64,000 nucleotides of DNA. Source: an uncultured Clostridia bacterium. Its GTDB lineage: Bacteria > Bacillota > Clostridia > TANB77 > CAG-508. Every line of letters begins with the position of its first letter. Positions within the stretch are counted from its first letter, which is position 1. The translations under genes were made by a program, and so were the position numbers. Below, in pieces: positions 7,654 to 15,048 of this stretch. The DNA lies in NCBI GenBank assembly GCA_949482135.1, contig CASYFC010000001.1, positions 62,001 through 126,000 of the forward strand. The letters run 5' to 3'. Under the pieces are notes generated by a model, which had not been told where the DNA came from, made no database searches, and saw nothing but the letters and a program-made list of their open reading frames with translations.

Positions 7654-8175
7654 TTGCGTGTATATAAATATAACGAAAGAAAAAATACAAACTATTCTAA
7701 TAAAGATATTAATAAAAATAATTCTATAAAAAATTATTCAATTAAACAATGTAATACAACATATTCAGAAGCTATTAATCAACTAATAGAAAAAAATAAT
7801 TTAAAATGTAGAATTACAAGTTATACAAATATCGCTTGTGAATTTATTATCACATCAGATAAAGAATTTTTTGAAAGAATTGGACAAGAAGAAACAAAAA
7901 GATATTTTCAAACTGCATATAATTTTGTAGCTAACTATAAAAATTTAGGAGAGCAATACATATTATCAGCAAAAGTTCATTTAGATGAAAGCACACCTCA
8001 TTTGCATTTAGTATTTGTTCCAGTTATTCAAACAGAAGATAAAAATGGAAATTATGTTAAAAAAATTGCGTGTAGCGAATATTGGAAGGGGAAAGATAGC
8101 TATAAAAAATTACAAGATAATTTCTATAACTATATAGTCGAAAATGGTTTTAATTTAGAAAGAGAAAATATTTAA
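7654..8175 (+). pseudogene. MobV/Pre-family relaxase, truncated
   Basis: Contains the family hallmarks YNERK near the start and the metal-binding/catalytic stretch HLDESTPHLHLVFVPV near residue 109 (HxDExTPHxH), which nicks plasmid oriT in MobV proteins. At 173 residues it is less than half the usual length and stops after GFNLERENI, so the C-terminal part is gone. The nominal start is TTG without a clear RBS. The open frame extends back to 7618, so the N-terminus is also abnormal. It shows a mobilisable-plasmid ancestry for the element, and it is probably no longer functional. Confidence 0.75.
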
Positions 8176-8268
8176 AAATTTAGTAGATAATTTCGTGAAA
8201 ATAAATGATAAAAATAATAGATTGCATTCATGCATAGCAAAAAAATATAAAAAAGCATAGCAAACATA

Positions 8269-8307
8269 TTGACAACATAAAAGAATGGTGCTATGCTAGC
8301 GTAGCAC
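8269..8307 (+). promoter_or_regulatory. Promoter with a 20-bp palindromic operator over the -10
   Basis: TTGACA (8269-8274), 17-bp spacer, TATGCT (8292-8297). The near-perfect palindrome at 8288-8307 (GTGCTA, centre GCTAGC, TAGCAC) covers the -10, so a dimeric repressor probably controls the gene at 8365. Confidence 0.6.
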
Positions 8308-8364
8308 TTAATGTGTAAAAAAGATTTTCATGGCTAGAACATCACATCATAAGGAGAGAATACT

Positions 8365-8835
8365 ATGTATAAAAAGATTTCTATTGCACTTATTTTGGTT
8401 CTGTGTCTGGTCATGAATTCTGCTGTTGCTTTTGCTGCAGCTCCTAACGATATGAAAGTGTCTGAGAAAGAGGTTGTAACGGAAGAGAACAGTGCCCGGG
8501 CTACATTTATTGGTACATTTGATAGTAATGGTGTTTGTACTATTACTGGTGTACCTAATGAAGGGGGCTATCAGATACTGTTTCTGCAAAATGTTCCAGA
8601 AAAACATATCAACTGTACTATTACGGGTAATTCCAATTTGCACTATGAATTGGAATTCTTGTACAGTGGATACGAGTTGTTCGGTGGAGTATATACCTCT
8701 AATCAGATTTTGGGGAATGGTTCAACAACAGATACTATCACTTTGAGAAAGACAGGTGGTTATTATGTTTCCATTACGCCATATAACGGTTCGCTGAATG
8801 CACAGAAAATAACGCTTGTATTTAGGTCTTGGTAA
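8365..8835 (+). CDS. Secreted hypothetical protein (element cargo)
   Basis: A 156-residue protein with a clear Sec signal peptide: MYKK, a hydrophobic core to about residue 24, and an Ala-Phe-Ala-Ala cleavage region near residue 28. The mature part is beta-rich, full of Gly, Thr and Asn (TITGVPNEGGY, TLRKTGGYYV), like small extracellular beta-sandwich proteins. Not recognised. RBS AAGGAGAG. It is GC-richer than the element around it, with a CGG Arg at 8497, and has its own repressible promoter and a terminator. It belongs to the second compositional class in this window. Confidence 0.75.
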   Translation: MYKKISIALILVLCLVMNSAVAFAAAPNDMKVSEKEVVTEENSARATFIGTFDSNGVCTITGVPNEGGYQILFLQNVPEKHINCTITGNSNLHYELEFLYSGYELFGGVYTSNQILGNGSTTDTITLRKTGGYYVSITPYNGSLNAQKITLVFRSW

Positions 8836-8902
8836 TGGTTCTGAAAATTAGTAACATGCATTGCAAGTAACTAATAACTAAATAGTCGTGAAAATCTTTT
8901 AT

Positions 8903-8935
8903 GGGCAGAATAATAAATTATCTGCCCTTTTTTGT
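8903..8935 (+). terminator. Terminator after the secreted protein gene
   Basis: Stem GGGCAGA (8903-8909) / TCTGCCC (8921-8927) followed by six Ts. Confidence 0.85.
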
Positions 8936-8960
8936 TTATAAAAAATAATCGTATTATACA

Positions 8961-9596
8961 CTATATATTATTTAAAGTATATTTTATTTCTGATAATTTA
9001 TCTGTAAGGTTATAGAAATTTTTGTCTCCAACATTTTGATAATTTAAGTCAAGTAAAACAATATTTAAATTATCCTTTATAATAATTTCCTCTGGTAAAG
9101 AAAAAGAAATTTTATGTATTATAGTATTTTCTTCTAAAATATTTTCGTGTTGAAAATTTTTAGAAAATAATAATACATTTTTTTCTTCATTATTATATAT
9201 TTTTTTGCAAAAACTTTTTTGATTCATAATCCATTCATTATTAGATAAAGATGTTTCACCAATGAAATAATCACCTAAAAAATTATTTTCATCATATAGT
9301 CTTAATAGATAACCAATACTGTTTAATTGAGTATTATTTGAAAATTTAAATTCCAAATTTAATTCATTTTTATCGGTATGCTCGAAATTAGATAAAACAA
9401 TATTAATATTATTTAAGCTAATAGAGTTTGCTTCTACCAAATGTGTATCTCTATTATATGATAAATTTTTTTCAATCCTTTCCATATTATCATATTTTTT
9501 TTCATAATAATATGAAATGATATATTTTCCAAAAACAAAAAATAATATAACTAAAACGATAACAATTGATAATATAATTAAAAATTTTTTCTTCAT
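8961..9596 (-). CDS. Membrane-anchored hypothetical protein (element cargo)
   Basis: A 211-residue protein: MKKK, one hydrophobic helix (residues 5-27), then a soluble extracytoplasmic domain rich in Asn, Glu and Leu, with alternating beta-type segments (NELNLEFKFSNN). No Cys lipobox. RBS GAAAGGA. AT-rich like the host. Its orientation opposes the other element genes. Not recognised. Confidence 0.7.
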   Translation of the reverse strand: MKKKFLIILSIVIVLVILFFVFGKYIISYYYEKKYDNMERIEKNLSYNRDTHLVEANSISLNNINIVLSNFEHTDKNELNLEFKFSNNTQLNSIGYLLRLYDENNFLGDYFIGETSLSNNEWIMNQKSFCKKIYNNEEKNVLLFSKNFQHENILEENTIIHKISFSLPEEIIIKDNLNIVLLDLNYQNVGDKNFYNLTDKLSEIKYTLNNI

Positions 9597-9905
9597 TTTA
9601 TTTTTTCCTTTCTTTTTTATATAAATATATAACTTGACTTTATATATTAAAAATAGTATATCAAACTACACAAAAAAAGTATATGTTTAAAATTTTATCT
9701 TTTAAATTTGATGCAATATATTATATTTTTTTATTCAAATTTAACAAATTTATAAATAATATTAATAAATTTTTAGGAGTTTTAAAATAGTAATTATATT
9801 CTACATTAAATATTGTATAAAAATTATTTTTAAACTTTGTATTGTTAATATTTTGAATAGCATAACAAACTCTGTGACTTGCAGTATTTACAGAAATATT
9901 AGTAA
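9597..9905. other. 309-bp AT-rich gap inside the element
   Basis: Holds the 5' region of the minus-strand gene (RBS, and a -10-like TATACT reading leftward near 9658). I see no gene, no repeat and no structured RNA in the rest. Confidence 0.5.
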
Positions 9906-10124
9906 TTGAATGATATGCTATATATGTATTATTTAGGTTTTAGAAGTTTAGCAGAATATAGATTAAAAATAACTTCTGAAAATGGATTTATGAAAGTTGA
10001 TTTTTTATTAGCTGACAATCAAATATATTATACAGGAACTAGAGAAGATGTTAATTTGCCAGTTATAAAGAAATTTGTATTATCTAAAAGAAAAATAAAA
10101 GACGAAGAAAAAAAGAAATTATGA
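9906..10124 (+). CDS. Small ORF of unknown function
   Basis: A 72-residue ORF with a possible TTG start (or ATG 9915) and no convincing RBS, a basic C-terminus (LSKRKIKDEEKKKL) and no membrane segment. It overlaps the next tiny ORF by ATGA, which favours real coding. It may be the 3' remnant of a larger mobilisation gene. Confidence 0.4.
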   Translation: MNDMLYMYYLGFRSLAEYRLKITSENGFMKVDFLLADNQIYYTGTREDVNLPVIKKFVLSKRKIKDEEKKKL

Positions 10125-10222
10125 GAAGATTAAATTTAACAGAAAGTGAAAGAGCAAACTTATTAAAAAATGGATTTTGGTATCCAGATATATCAAATAA
10201 TACAGGATTTAAAAGAGTATAA
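10121..10222 (+). CDS. 33-residue ORF coupled to the preceding one
   Basis: Starts within the stop of its neighbour (ATGA at 10121) and reads MRRLNLTESERANLL and on to a TAA at 10220-10222. The LTESERANL segment looks helical, and a terminator follows at 10247. Function unknown. Confidence 0.4.
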   Translation: MRRLNLTESERANLLKNGFWYPDISNNTGFKRV

Positions 10223-10246
10223 CTATAAATATACATATAAAAAATG

Positions 10247-10276
10247 AAGTTAGAGAAATCTAGCTTTATTTTTTTC
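10247..10276 (+). terminator. Terminator inside the element
   Basis: Stem AAGTTAGA (10247-10254) / TCTAGCTT (10259-10266, one G-T pair), then a long T run. Confidence 0.7.
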
Positions 10277-10291
10277 TATTATTACTGAACA

Positions 10292-10359
10292 AAACTTTCT
10301 TCCAAGCTTTCCTATACTGTCCTATATTCTCCTATAATAAAGAATTTGAAAGAAAGTTT
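10292..10359. repeat. Iteron-like 10-bp repeats between inverted arms
   Basis: TCCTATA recurs three times at exactly 10-bp spacing (10310, 10320, 10330) and lies between arms AAACTTTCTT (10292-10301) and AAGAAAGTTT (10350-10359). One protein dimer per helical turn on the same face could bind. A replication, transfer or excision control site is plausible. Confidence 0.55.
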
Positions 10360-10389
10360 GCTAAAATAAAATTAGTTCGAACGACAAAT

Positions 10390-10431
10390 GATTTCTAGAA
10401 ATCTTATTAACTGTTTTTGCATTAATGCAAA
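10390..10431. promoter_or_regulatory. Two perfect palindromes upstream of the sigma-like gene
   Basis: GATTTCTAGAAATC (10390-10403) and TTTGCATTAATGCAAA (10416-10431). Both are typical dimer operator geometries in the 5' region of the gene at 10483. Confidence 0.5.
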
Positions 10432-10482
10432 TGATTGATAAGTTATGCAGACACACAAATATATTTTATAGGAGATTTTTAA

Positions 10483-10830
10483 ATGGAAAATTTAAAAGAT
10501 ATTTAATTACCTAATGATGAAATCAAAAAAATATTTATGAATAATTATTATCAAAAATCAATTGAGAAATTAGAAAATTCTGATGTAAATATTAATCATT
10601 TAGAAAACATTTTTACAGAAGAGAAATATTATTTGGCAATGAAAATTGTTCCATTGCTTGAAAGAAAAGTATTATATTTATCTTACATTGAAAACATTAG
10701 ATTAAATGATATTTGTAAGAGATTAAAATTGCAAAAAAATGAGGTTATTTCATTAAGAAATAAAGCAATAATTCACTTTAAAAATAATTTGGAATTAATA
10801 TGCAAAATGAAAAAAATTTTATTCTATTGA
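10483..10830 (+). pseudogene. Sigma-factor-like HTH protein with an early nonsense codon
   Basis: A good RBS (TAGGAG) precedes ATG 10483, but codon 8 is TAA (10504-10506). The frame then stays open to 10830. The conserved part from 10537 has LLERKVLYLSY and a helix-turn-helix, IRLNDICKRLKLQKNEVISLRNK in outline, as in sigma region 4 or phage RinA/ArpU-type regulators. Restart at ATG 10537 (97 residues, no RBS) is possible. The 3' end also looks frameshifted: a different frame carries on to a stop at 10987. Confidence 0.55.
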
Positions 10831-11051
10831 TTTAGCTAACAAAAGTTATAGAAATTCTACTAATAAAATAAAGAAAAAATGTGCAAATAATAATTTGGAA
10901 AATACTAGCTCAAACAACTTTGAAGATACAATGATAAATTCTATTGCTAATATAGAATTAGCACTAATTATATTGCTAAAAAAGTAATTATTAGTAAGTA
11001 AGTGAATAGTATAAAGAAGAATATCATTTATTGAAAGAGGTGTTTTATATT

Positions 11052-11195
11052 ATGTTAGAAGAACATATTTTAAATAATACTAAAGTTAAATTCTATGATA
11101 CTTATATTACTACAAATATTTTAAATCAAAAAGAATATATAGATAAAGTAATTAACAATTTAATATATAGAATGATGAAATCCTCATTATTGTAA
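11052..11195 (+). CDS. 47-residue protein directly upstream of the recombinase
   Basis: MLEEHIL start, RBS AAAGAGGTG at about the right distance, TAA at 11193-11195. The second half is an amphipathic helix (EYIDKVINNLIYRMMK). Size and position suggest a recombination directionality factor or regulator, as in other serine-recombinase elements, but there is no sequence motif to prove it. Confidence 0.5.
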   Translation: MLEEHILNNTKVKFYDTYITTNILNQKEYIDKVINNLIYRMMKSSLL

Positions 11196-11237
11196 TTTTA
11201 ATATATGTATTAAGAAATTACAAAGAAAGGGGAAAAT

Positions 11238-12800
11238 GTGATAAATGAAAATAGATATGCAATGTACGTAAGAAAATCAAGAGAAGATGAAGAAATAGAA
11301 AAGTACGAGGAAGGCGGTTCATTAGAAAGACAAGAAAAAAGATTAAAAGAATATGCCAAAAGGAGAAATTTAAAAATAAACAAAATTTATAAAGAAATTG
11401 TTAGTGGAGAAACAATTAGCGAAAGAAAAGAAATGCAGAACTTATTAAGAGATGTAGAAAATGAATTGTGGGACGGAGTAATAGTTATAGAAGTTGAAAG
11501 ACTTGCTCGTGGAGATACGTCAGACCAAGGAAGAGTTGCAAAAGCTTTTAAATATTCACATACAAAGATTATTACTCCTCAAAAAACTTATGACCCAGAT
11601 AATGAGTTTGATGAAGAATATTTTGAATTTGGCTTATTTATGAGTAGAAGAGAATATAAAGTAATTAATAGACGTCTACAAAGAGGAAGAGAAATTTCTA
11701 TTTCTGAAGGTAAATATGTAGGAAACATTAGTCCTTTTGGATATGATAGAGTTAAACTAGAAAATTGCAAAGGCTATACACTTTCAATTAATGAAGTTGA
11801 AGCTCCAATTGTAAAAGAAATATTTAAGTTATACGTAGAAGATTGTATATCTTTGAGTGGCATTGCTAAAAAATTGAATTCAATGAATTTAAAACCACGA
11901 ATTTCAGCAGAGTGGACAACTTCATCAATAAAAGATATTATTTCTAATCCTACATATATTGGAAAAATTGTGTGGAATAGAAGAAAGCAAAAAAAGAGAA
12001 TGAAAAATGGTAATGTAATAGTAAGTAGACCACGTAATAATGAATATCTAATATATAAAGGACTGCATAAACCGATTATAGATAATGAAATATGGGAAAT
12101 TGCACAAAGTAGAAGAAGCCAAAGAGCTCCTAAAGTAAAACATTCTACTGGTATGCAAAATTCATTAACAGGAATAATATTTTGTGAAAAATGTGGCAAG
12201 CCTATGCAAAGAAGACCGTATAATAAAGCAAATAAGCCAGCAAGTTTAATATGTACAAATTATAAATGTGATAACATCAGTTCAAAACTTTATATTGTAG
12301 AAAATAAGTTATTAGAGGCATTAAAAATTTGGCTTGAAAATTATAAAGTTAATTGCGATATAAAAGATTTTCCTAAAAATGATAATATTGAAATAATAAA
12401 ACAGTCTATTACTGGGATAGAAAGAGAAATAGAAAAAGAAAATAAGAAATTGAATAAGATATATGACTTTTTTGAAAATGATATTTATACAATAGATGAC
12501 TTTTCAAGTCGTGCAAAAGTAATAAAAGAGAAGATATCAAAACTGGAGAGTGAACTAAAGGAATATGAAAAAATTTTACTTGAGAATGAAAAAATAGAAA
12601 ATGAAAAAGAAATTGTAATACCAAAATTTGAAAATGTAATAGACTTATATTATAAATTGGAAAATATTGAAGATAAAAATACTTTACTAAAAAGTGTACT
12701 TGCAAAAGTTACATATTTAAAAACAGAGAAATCTATAAAAAAAGATTCCGACCCTACAAATTTTGAATTGCGAATATATCCTAAAATCCCTAGATTATAA
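11238..12800 (+). CDS. Large serine recombinase (element integrase/excisionase)
   Basis: A 520-residue enzyme that cuts and rejoins DNA through a phosphoserine link. N-terminal resolvase domain (about 5-150) with nucleophile Ser14 in YVRKSRED and the Arg-rich ERLARGDTSDQGR loop. A recombinase domain follows (about 165-290, SPFGYD, LNSMNLKPR). A zinc ribbon lies near 315-345 (FCEKCGKPM and CTNYKCD). A long coiled coil (about 385-465) is as in LSRs that control synapsis direction. GTG start with GAAAGGGGA upstream. It ends 47 bp before the right att arm and appears intact. It is the obvious candidate to excise the element from cotJC during sporulation. Confidence 0.95.
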   Translation: MINENRYAMYVRKSREDEEIEKYEEGGSLERQEKRLKEYAKRRNLKINKIYKEIVSGETISERKEMQNLLRDVENELWDGVIVIEVERLARGDTSDQGRVAKAFKYSHTKIITPQKTYDPDNEFDEEYFEFGLFMSRREYKVINRRLQRGREISISEGKYVGNISPFGYDRVKLENCKGYTLSINEVEAPIVKEIFKLYVEDCISLSGIAKKLNSMNLKPRISAEWTTSSIKDIISNPTYIGKIVWNRRKQKKRMKNGNVIVSRPRNNEYLIYKGLHKPIIDNEIWEIAQSRRSQRAPKVKHSTGMQNSLTGIIFCEKCGKPMQRRPYNKANKPASLICTNYKCDNISSKLYIVENKLLEALKIWLENYKVNCDIKDFPKNDNIEIIKQSITGIEREIEKENKKLNKIYDFFENDIYTIDDFSSRAKVIKEKISKLESELKEYEKILLENEKIENEKEIVIPKFENVIDLYYKLENIEDKNTLLKSVLAKVTYLKTEKSIKKDSDPTNFELRIYPKIPRL

Positions 12801-12814
12801 TATTTCTAATAGTT

Positions 12815-12849
12815 AATAGCTAAAGTTACAGGTTTGTACTTTAGCTATT
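12815..12849 (+). terminator. Inverted repeat after the recombinase, abutting the att arm
   Basis: Perfect 12-bp stem AATAGCTAAAGT (12815-12826) / ACTTTAGCTATT (12838-12849), loop 11. The distal arm overlaps the first bases of the att arm at 12847. There is no T run, so it may be an accessory recombination site rather than a terminator. Confidence 0.55.
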
Positions 12850-12871
12850 GACATCATTAGGGAGCGAATTC
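12847..12871. other. Right attachment site of the cotJC element
   Basis: Arm ATTGACATCAT (12847-12857), 11 bases, then core TTC (12869-12871), which is again the complement of cotJC codon GAA. Confidence 0.85.
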
Positions 12872-13063
12872 TTCCGTGCCAATATCATTTAATACTGCTT
12901 TTGATTTTTGATCAGGCATACCAAATCTTTGAGATAGATATCTAAGTGATGCTGCAAGTTCTCCATCAGGCCCACCATATTGAGAAATAATAGTTTGAGC
13001 CATCTTTGGATCTCTTCTTTTAATATTTATAGGATATTGCAAACTTTTTACATAATAATACAT
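12869..13063 (-). CDS. cotJC: cotJC, 5' part, truncated by the element
   Basis: Residues 1-65: MYYYVKSLQYP, then QYGGPDGELAASLRYLSQR with predicted Mn ligand Glu35, ending NDIGTEE. As it stands the frame runs on for Phe-Ala-Pro and stops at TAA inside the element. Start ATG 13063 overlaps the cotJB stop by one base (TAATG). The second Glu of GTEE (residue 65) corresponds to the ligand Glu66 of manganese catalases and is the junction codon, so neither half has a complete metal site. Family role: inner spore-coat Mn-catalase-like protein. Confidence 0.92.
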
Positions 13064-13347
13064 TAATAAGCACCCCTTTCCCAAGGCCATGGCTCGTCAA
13101 TCCAATCCCAAGTTTCTGAAGAAAAGTTGACAGTTAATGGACCATATAATCTTTGATATTTTTCTGTTAATTCTATTACTTTTTCGCTATATTCATTATG
13201 CAAGTTTATTGCTCTAGAGTCTGTTGGATGAGTATCTAGATATAATACTAAATCATTTACAGCAAAATTTAGTGACATTATTTCATGTAATAAACTTTGT
13301 CTGCTTTGATTATCACATGGGTTATTACAAGTTTTATCACAACTCAT
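13063..13347 (-). CDS. cotJB: Spore coat protein CotJB
   Basis: A 94-residue protein with the family pattern: LHEIMSLNFAVNDLVLYLDTHP, a central YSEKVIELTEKYQRLYGPL and the C-terminal WDWIDEPWPWE. Forms a spore coat complex with CotJA and CotJC. It lies two bases after cotJA, with its stop overlapping the cotJC start. Made in the mother cell in Bacillus. Confidence 0.95.
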   Translation of the reverse strand: MSCDKTCNNPCDNQSRQSLLHEIMSLNFAVNDLVLYLDTHPTDSRAINLHNEYSEKVIELTEKYQRLYGPLTVNFSSETWDWIDEPWPWERGAY

Positions 13348-13349
13348 AT

Positions 13350-13637
13350 CTACATTCCTCCATTTCTTAAGAAATTTATAAAATCTATTGATTGTCCTGG
13401 ACAGTAAGGACTTACGAGCTCCGGGAAAATAGTACCATTTCTAAGGCCAACTGCTGGATCAAAAGTTTTATTCATTATTTGATTTGGTGTATATGCATGA
13501 CCATATAAATAATTTACAGGAAATGGAGAACAGTTCATACCTAAACTACCATTAGCATCTGAGTAGAAATTAATAGAGTTTGTATTAGAATTAGTATTTG
13601 AATTTGGACAGTGACGATTACAATTACAACTACACAT
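13350..13637 (-). CDS. cotJA: Spore coat associated protein CotJA
   Basis: A 95-residue protein with a Cys/Asn-rich head (MCSCNCNRHC, then Asn-Ser-Asn-Thr repeats) and the conserved tail: AYTPNQIMNKTFDP, GTIFPELVSPYCPGQS. First gene of the cotJ operon. RBS AAAGGAGGAAT. The Asn-rich head is longer than in Bacillus. Confidence 0.93.
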   Translation of the reverse strand: MCSCNCNRHCPNSNTNSNTNSINFYSDANGSLGMNCSPFPVNYLYGHAYTPNQIMNKTFDPAVGLRNGTIFPELVSPYCPGQSIDFINFLRNGGM

Positions 13638-13664
13638 AAAAATTCCTCCTTTTAGTTTTTATAT

Positions 13665-13700
13665 TATATAGTATGAAAATTATGTAAATTAGTGATAATT
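13665..13700 (-). promoter_or_regulatory. Candidate sporulation (sigma-E/K-type) promoter of the cotJ operon
   Basis: Minus-strand CATACTATA (13667-13675) matches the CATAnnnTA -10 shared by sigma-E and sigma-K promoters, about 30 bases before the cotJA RBS. The -35 is not clear. Confidence 0.45.
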
Positions 13701-13880
13701 TTTAAAAGAACAAATTGTGTTTAATATATGAAAACTGTGTGTTTTGTAGCTTTTTGTTGAATTATTTGTGAACGAAAAATGAAAAAAATTTCTTTTAAGT
13801 GAATTTATAATGAAATGTATTGTTCTTAATTTTTTCTTTTGTTAGTATATGGAATATTAATTGAAGAAGGAGAAAAAGAT

Positions 13881-14084
13881 ATGAACAATCTAGGTACAGA
13901 CATTTCAGTTGCAACTGAAATATTAGCAATTAAATTTTCTAAAAATATGTTTAATAAAGAAGAATTAAGACACATATTAAAAGAAAAAGAATTGGTTTCT
14001 TTAGGAGATAGAGAAACTATAGATAAAGTAATAAATGTTTATGGAAGGGAAATTAAGGAGGAAAACAAAAATGGAGAATTCTAA
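13881..14084 (+). CDS. Small protein upstream of the zeta-like toxin (putative antitoxin)
   Basis: A 67-residue, mostly helical, acidic/basic protein (SKNMFNKEELRHILKEKELVSLGDRE). RBS GAAGGAG before ATG 13881. It overlaps the toxin-like gene by 14 bases. Position and size fit the epsilon-type antitoxin of an epsilon/zeta pair, but the sequence is not one I recognise. Confidence 0.55.
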   Translation: MNNLGTDISVATEILAIKFSKNMFNKEELRHILKEKELVSLGDRETIDKVINVYGREIKEENKNGEF

Positions 14085-15048
14085 TAATATACCAACACAA
14101 GTAGTAAGACAAAAATCAACAATTGATGATAGATTACTTGAAATGGCTTCACAAATAACAACAATAGAAGGCTGGGAATCATATATAACACAATATTATC
14201 CTGCATTTTGTTCAGTTCTTGCAAAACTAGAAACCAAAGGTAGTAGTAATGAAGAAGCTGGCAAAACAAAACCAATTGCTGTAATTTTAGGTGGACAACC
14301 AGGAGCTGGAAAATCTGCATTAATTGCAACATATAAAACAAAACTAAAAAGTGAATATAATATAGATGCAGTTATTAATAATGCGGATTTTTATAGATTT
14401 TGTGTTCCAGGAAGTTATAAAATAGCACAAGATTTTCCAGAAAGTGCTTCAAGAGTTACAGATCCTGTTGTAAAAATGATGAGAAAAAATCTTATGGAAG
14501 AATCTATTGCACAAGGTCAAAGTATTATAATTGAAAACACTTTAGGCGATACTATAGTAGTAGATAAAATGCAACAAAGTAATGTACATGATATTTGGCT
14601 TGCTCTAATGGCTGTTCCAAGAGAGGAATCTTTATTGTCAGATTTTGAAAGATATATTAAAATGAAAGAATCAGCTGATGTTGCAAGACTTGTAAGTATT
14701 GAAGCGCATGATAAAAGATTTTATGCTCTTGACAAAATTGCAATTAAATTAGAAAATGAAGGTGTAAGAACTTTAGTTCATTCAAGAGGAAAAACTGAAA
14801 ATGATTTTGTAAATATTGAATATGATAGTTCAGATCCAAATAAAAAATACTCAAATGTGCTAGAGGCAATGAGTTTAATAAGACAAATATCATTTAGAGA
14901 AGGCAAATCTACATATCCAGATAGATTAAAAAAAATTAGAGAAAAAATGGAAGGCTTTGGAATGACTAAAGATGAAGAAGACGAACTAAAAAAATTAGAA
15001 GAAATTATAGGAAAATCTATATCAAAAGAAGAAAGTAGGGAAAGATAA
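14071..15048 (+). CDS. Zeta-toxin-family P-loop kinase
   Basis: A 325-residue protein with Walker A GGQPGAGKSAL near residue 72, then NNADFYRF (zeta-type catalytic Asp and substrate region) and IIIENTL (base of the lid). Family role: phosphorylates UDP-GlcNAc-type sugars and so blocks wall synthesis. The C-terminal 60 residues are a charged coiled coil. Start ATG 14071 with AAGGAGG is preferred over 14035. Stop codon and next ATG are adjacent (TAA-ATG at 15046-15051). Confidence 0.8.
   Translation: MENSNNIPTQVVRQKSTIDDRLLEMASQITTIEGWESYITQYYPAFCSVLAKLETKGSSNEEAGKTKPIAVILGGQPGAGKSALIATYKTKLKSEYNIDAVINNADFYRFCVPGSYKIAQDFPESASRVTDPVVKMMRKNLMEESIAQGQSIIIENTLGDTIVVDKMQQSNVHDIWLALMAVPREESLLSDFERYIKMKESADVARLVSIEAHDKRFYALDKIAIKLENEGVRTLVHSRGKTENDFVNIEYDSSDPNKKYSNVLEAMSLIRQISFREGKSTYPDRLKKIREKMEGFGMTKDEEDELKKLEEIIGKSISKEESRER

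Larger units (their letters stand above)
7592..12871. mobile_element. Serine-recombinase element interrupting cotJC (skin-like)
   Basis: A 5,280-bp insertion lies between core copies TTC 7589-7591 and 12869-12871. Deleting it joins ...GlyThrGluGlu to LeuAlaHisLeuGlu, the canonical CotJC sequence. The rebuilt attP is ATTGACATCAT, 11 bp, TTC, 12 bp, ATGATGTCAAT: perfect 11-bp inverted arms around the core, as large serine integrases require. Contents: a MobV-like relaxase remnant, a secreted protein, a membrane protein, small ORFs, a sigma-like gene with a nonsense codon, and the recombinase next to the right end. The cargo is largely degraded or unknown, while the recombinase and both ends look intact. 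This is the state expected for a developmentally excised element retained like skin, although excision itself is not shown by sequence alone. Confidence 0.88.
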
